Positions 5,617 through 7,527 of a DNA stretch of 7,527 bases are shown piece by piece. The stretch's first letter is position 1; every line of letters starts with the position of its first letter. The position numbers and the translations under genes are program-made. The notes under the pieces are model-generated. The model had not been told where the DNA came from and did no database searches. It saw only the letters and a list, made by a program, of their open reading frames with translations. The DNA is taken from contig DASUSF010000238.1 of NCBI GenBank assembly GCA_036375275.1, positions 1-7,527 on the forward strand, in the 5' to 3' direction. This DNA comes from DASUSF01 sp036375275. GTDB taxonomy: Bacteria; Pseudomonadota; Alphaproteobacteria; Geminicoccales; Geminicoccaceae.

Positions 5617-6477
5617 CTAGTGCGCGATCAGCACCGGCAGCGCGGCGTGCGCGAGGACATGGCGGGTCACGCCGCCGAGCACCATCTCGCGGAACCGGCT
5701 CCGGCTGTAGCCGCCCAGCACCAGGAGATCCGCGCCGGCCTCCGCAGCGCGCGCGAGGATCGCGGCGCCGACCGGCTCACCGGACGAGCGGAGCGCGTGC
5801 CGCTCGGCCGGCACCCCGTGCTGCGCGAGGTAGGCGGCGAGATCGGCGCTCTGCTCGAAGCGGGTCTTCGCGGTGTCCGCGGTCAGGATGTGGGCCGTGC
5901 TCGACGCCTCGAGGAACGGCATGGCGGCCGCCACCGCGCGGGCGGCCTCCAGCCCGCCGTTCCAGGCGACGGCGACGGTATGGCCGATGCTGCCGGACCA
6001 GACCGGCGGCACCACGAGCAGCGGGCGTCCGCCGCCGAGCAGCGTCGCCTCGACGACGTGGCGCTCGGCGTCGTCGGGCTCCAGCGGCCGGGCGAAGACC
6101 ACGAGGTCGGAGAGGCGGGCGGCATGCATGACGATCTCGCTCCGGTCGCCGGTCGCCTCGAGCCAGCGGACGGTGCGCGCCCCCCCTGCCCGCTCCTCGC
6201 CGACGGAATAGCCTCCCGCGTGGCACGCGCTCTCGAGCATCCGCCGGGCGATTCCCCGCTGCCGGTCCATCTCCTCGCGCGCAGCATCGGTGAGCTGCTG
6301 GATCACCGCCGGCGACACGCCCTCGCCGATGAAGGGGACGACGTCGCTCGGATCGACCCGGCAGAACAGGGCGTCGATCGCGGCCTCGAAGCGGTTGGCG
6401 ACGGCGAGCGCGGCCTCGATCGCCCGCGCGTCCCCCTCCTGGCCGAACAGTGGTAGCAGGATCGCCCGGTAGCTCAT
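5617..6477 (-). CDS. Universal stress protein, tandem two-domain
   Basis: Cytoplasmic universal stress protein of 286 aa, about twice a single Usp domain, so two Usp folds in tandem. Domain one (about 1-158) starts MSYRAILLPLFG and ends RPLLVVPP, without a nucleotide-binding glycine motif. Domain two (about 165-286) starts HTVAVAWNG and ends in LLVLGGYSRSRFREMVLGG (251-269) and PVLIAH. The ATP-loop pattern G-2x-G-9x-G-S/T is altered: G255-x-x-S258-x9-G268-G269, a form common among alphaproteobacterial paralogues, so ATP binding is uncertain. Such proteins aid survival under stress, often at low oxygen. The start at 6477 is preferred because GAGG and GAGGGG lie just upstream; ATG 6498 would add seven residues but has no ribosome site. 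It is divergent from the phosphotransferase/ATPase gene across a 200-bp region with a perfect FNR operator, so anaerobic induction is likely. It converges on the exported-protein gene across the repeat element. Confidence 0.92.
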   Translation of the reverse strand: MSYRAILLPLFGQEGDARAIEAALAVANRFEAAIDALFCRVDPSDVVPFIGEGVSPAVIQQLTDAAREEMDRQRGIARRMLESACHAGGYSVGEERAGGARTVRWLEATGDRSEIVMHAARLSDLVVFARPLEPDDAERHVVEATLLGGGRPLLVVPPVWSGSIGHTVAVAWNGGLEAARAVAAAMPFLEASSTAHILTADTAKTRFEQSADLAAYLAQHGVPAERHALRSSGEPVGAAILARAAEAGADLLVLGGYSRSRFREMVLGGVTRHVLAHAALPVLIAH

Positions 6478-6594
6478 CCGCCTCACCCCCTCGTTCATGG
6501 CCGGCCATCGCGGGCTCGGACCCACGGCTTCTCTTCGAGATCTGGCCCGGCCCGCTCGCCTGGCCAGCTTTCGCCGCCAGCGTGCCGCACCGCC

Positions 6595-6608
6595 TTGATC
6601 GAGATCAA
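6595..6608. promoter_or_regulatory. FNR/Anr/FixK operator (perfect dyad)
   Basis: TTGATCGAGATCAA is an exact match to the FNR-family consensus TTGAT-N4-ATCAA. It lies in the 200-bp region between two divergent starts, 117 nt from the universal stress protein ATG and 69 nt from the TTG of the phosphotransferase/ATPase gene, so one dimer could drive either or both. Activation at -41.5 would place plus-strand transcription start near 6643. No convincing -10 hexamer is visible in this GC-rich stretch. An oxygen-, NO- or redox-responsive CRP/FNR-family regulator is the expected ligand; which one cannot be told from the site. Confidence 0.75.
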
Positions 6609-6665
6609 GCACCGCCGACGCCTCGACGGGCGCCCCCGGGGGACACATGATCCGCAAGGAACCTG

Positions 6666-6671
6666 AGGAGG
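6666..6671 (+). promoter_or_regulatory. Ribosome binding site fixing a TTG start
   Basis: AGGAGG, a full Shine-Dalgarno core, lies 6 nt before TTG 6678. The frame is closed by TGA at 6648-6650 and holds no ATG before the conserved domain, so this site decides the start of the phosphotransferase/ATPase gene. Confidence 0.8.
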
Positions 6672-6677
6672 CGGTCC

Positions 6678-7527
6678 TTGGACGTCGAGCAGGAGCAGCA
6701 GGCGGCGCTGGTGACGTTCCTCGGCGATCGCCGGAGCTGGGGCGCGCCGGCGGTCGAGCAGGTGCAGACCCACGCCGCCCGGATCTTCCTGGTCGGCGAC
6801 CGCGCCTACAAGCTGAAGCGGGCGGTCCGCTACAGCTTCCTCGACTTCAGCACGCCCGAGCGGCGGCGCGACGCCCTGCAGGCGGAGCTCCGGCTGAACC
6901 GGAGGACCGCGCCGATGCTCTACCGGCACGTTCTGCCGGTGACCCGCCGGCAGGATGGCGGGTTCGAGATCGACGGCCGGGGTGAGCCGGTCGACTGGCT
7001 GCTCGAGATGAGGCGCTTCGACCAGGCGGCGGGGCTCGACCGGATCGCGGCGGCGGGGCCGCTCGACGGCCGCCTGGTCGACGAGCTCGCCGAAGCGGTC
7101 GTCGAGCTCCACGAGCAGGCCGAGGTCGACCGCACCAGCGATGGCCACCGCGCGATGGCCGAGGTTATCGGCGGCAACGCTTCCGACCTGGCGGGCCTCG
7201 CGGGCTGCCATTTCCCGGTCGCCCCGGTCCGGCGCCTGAACGAAGCGACGGCTGCGGAGCTGGCACGCCGCCGGCCGCTGCTCGAGGCGCGCGGGCGCGC
7301 GGGCCGGATCCGCCACGGCCACGGCGACCTGCACCTCGCCAACATCGTCGTCCTGGACGGCCGGCCGGTCCTGTTCGACTGCCTGGAGTTCGACCCGGCG
7401 CTCGCCCGCACCGACGTGCTCTACGACCTCGCCTTCCTGATCATGGACCTGCTTCATCGGGGTCAGCGCCATCCGGCGCAGCGGCTGCTCAGCGTCTACC
7501 TCGAGCGGACCGAGGACGACGCGGGGA
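6678..7527 (+). CDS. Aminoglycoside-phosphotransferase-like/AAA ATPase fusion (COG2187 type), 3'-truncated by the window
   Basis: The first 283 residues of a protein that runs off the window; no stop is met. The N-terminal half resembles the kinase-like domain of COG2187 proteins, which usually continue into a C-terminal P-loop gluconokinase-like ATPase (about 500 aa in all). Visible: probable nucleotide-binding Lys in AYKLKRAV (43-50), the conserved FLDFSTPERR (54-63), the WLLEMRRF segment (107-114), the Brenner-type catalytic loop H-G-D-L-H-L-A-N (215-222) with D217 and N222, and the metal-binding Asp D234 in LFDCLEFDP. DVLYDLAFLIMDLL (246-259) is also typical. The start is TTG 6678, with AGGAGG 6 nt upstream; GTG 6711 is a weaker alternative. 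The physiological substrate of this family is unknown to me, and 'aminoglycoside' reflects fold only, not resistance. It is divergent from the universal stress protein gene with a shared FNR operator, a pairing that recalls Rv2004c/Rv2005c of the mycobacterial hypoxia regulon. Confidence 0.88.
   Translation, partial: MDVEQEQQAALVTFLGDRRSWGAPAVEQVQTHAARIFLVGDRAYKLKRAVRYSFLDFSTPERRRDALQAELRLNRRTAPMLYRHVLPVTRRQDGGFEIDGRGEPVDWLLEMRRFDQAAGLDRIAAAGPLDGRLVDELAEAVVELHEQAEVDRTSDGHRAMAEVIGGNASDLAGLAGCHFPVAPVRRLNEATAAELARRRPLLEARGRAGRIRHGHGDLHLANIVVLDGRPVLFDCLEFDPALARTDVLYDLAFLIMDLLHRGQRHPAQRLLSVYLERTEDDAG

Noticed and set aside
6647..6985. 112-codon plus-strand frame starting at ATG 6647
   Set aside because: It is out of frame with the conserved kinase-like protein and ignores the AGGAGG/TTG start; the sequence is Gly/Arg/Ala-rich shadow coding.
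6495..7472. 325-codon minus-strand frame opposite the phosphotransferase/ATPase
   Set aside because: Low-complexity Arg/Pro/Val-rich translation without motifs; the plus strand carries the HGDLHLAN catalytic loop and a full Shine-Dalgarno.

Overview
The window is chromosomal DNA from a very GC-rich bacterium (about 70% by eye), most likely an alphaproteobacterium. The pointers are GC-saturated third codon positions, tightly overlapping ATGA/GTGA gene junctions, two FNR/Anr/FixK-type operators and an intergenic repeat of the 'TAGAGCGG...CCGCTCTA' style that I associate with alphaproteobacteria. The taxonomic call is inference; no marker gene is present. I see no tRNA, rRNA, CRISPR array, transposase or phage gene.

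Layout. Bases 1-226 hold no gene I can support. A plus-strand three-gene unit follows: a ketopantoate-reductase-family oxidoreductase (227-1147), a histidine phosphatase (1128-1763) and a Tex30/KANL3-like alpha/beta hydrolase (1760-2443). It converges, with only 12 bp between stop codons, on a minus-strand three-gene unit read from 4943 down to 2456: an SDR dehydrogenase, a 3-hydroxyacyl-CoA/L-carnitine-dehydrogenase-type enzyme, and a second SDR. These three are joined by a GTGA and an ATGA overlap, so they are probably made as one set for oxidising a hydroxy-acid or alcohol substrate that I cannot name.

The divergent region 4944-5129 carries an FNR-like site (TTGACCTGGATCAA) and leads into a small exported four-cysteine protein (5130-5414). 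Bases 5415-5616 are non-coding and contain a structured, two-part inverted-repeat element between convergent genes.

The last part is a divergent pair: a tandem-domain universal stress protein on the minus strand (5617-6477), and the first 283 residues of a COG2187-type phosphotransferase/ATPase on the plus strand (6678 to the window end, TTG start). Between them lies a perfect FNR palindrome, TTGATCGAGATCAA (6595-6608). A universal stress protein beside this kinase-like protein under an oxygen-sensing operator resembles the hypoxia-induced Rv2005c/Rv2004c pair of the mycobacterial DosR regulon. Together with the FNR-like site at 5049-5062, it suggests that the right third of the window responds to low oxygen. 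That module is the most interesting part of the window.
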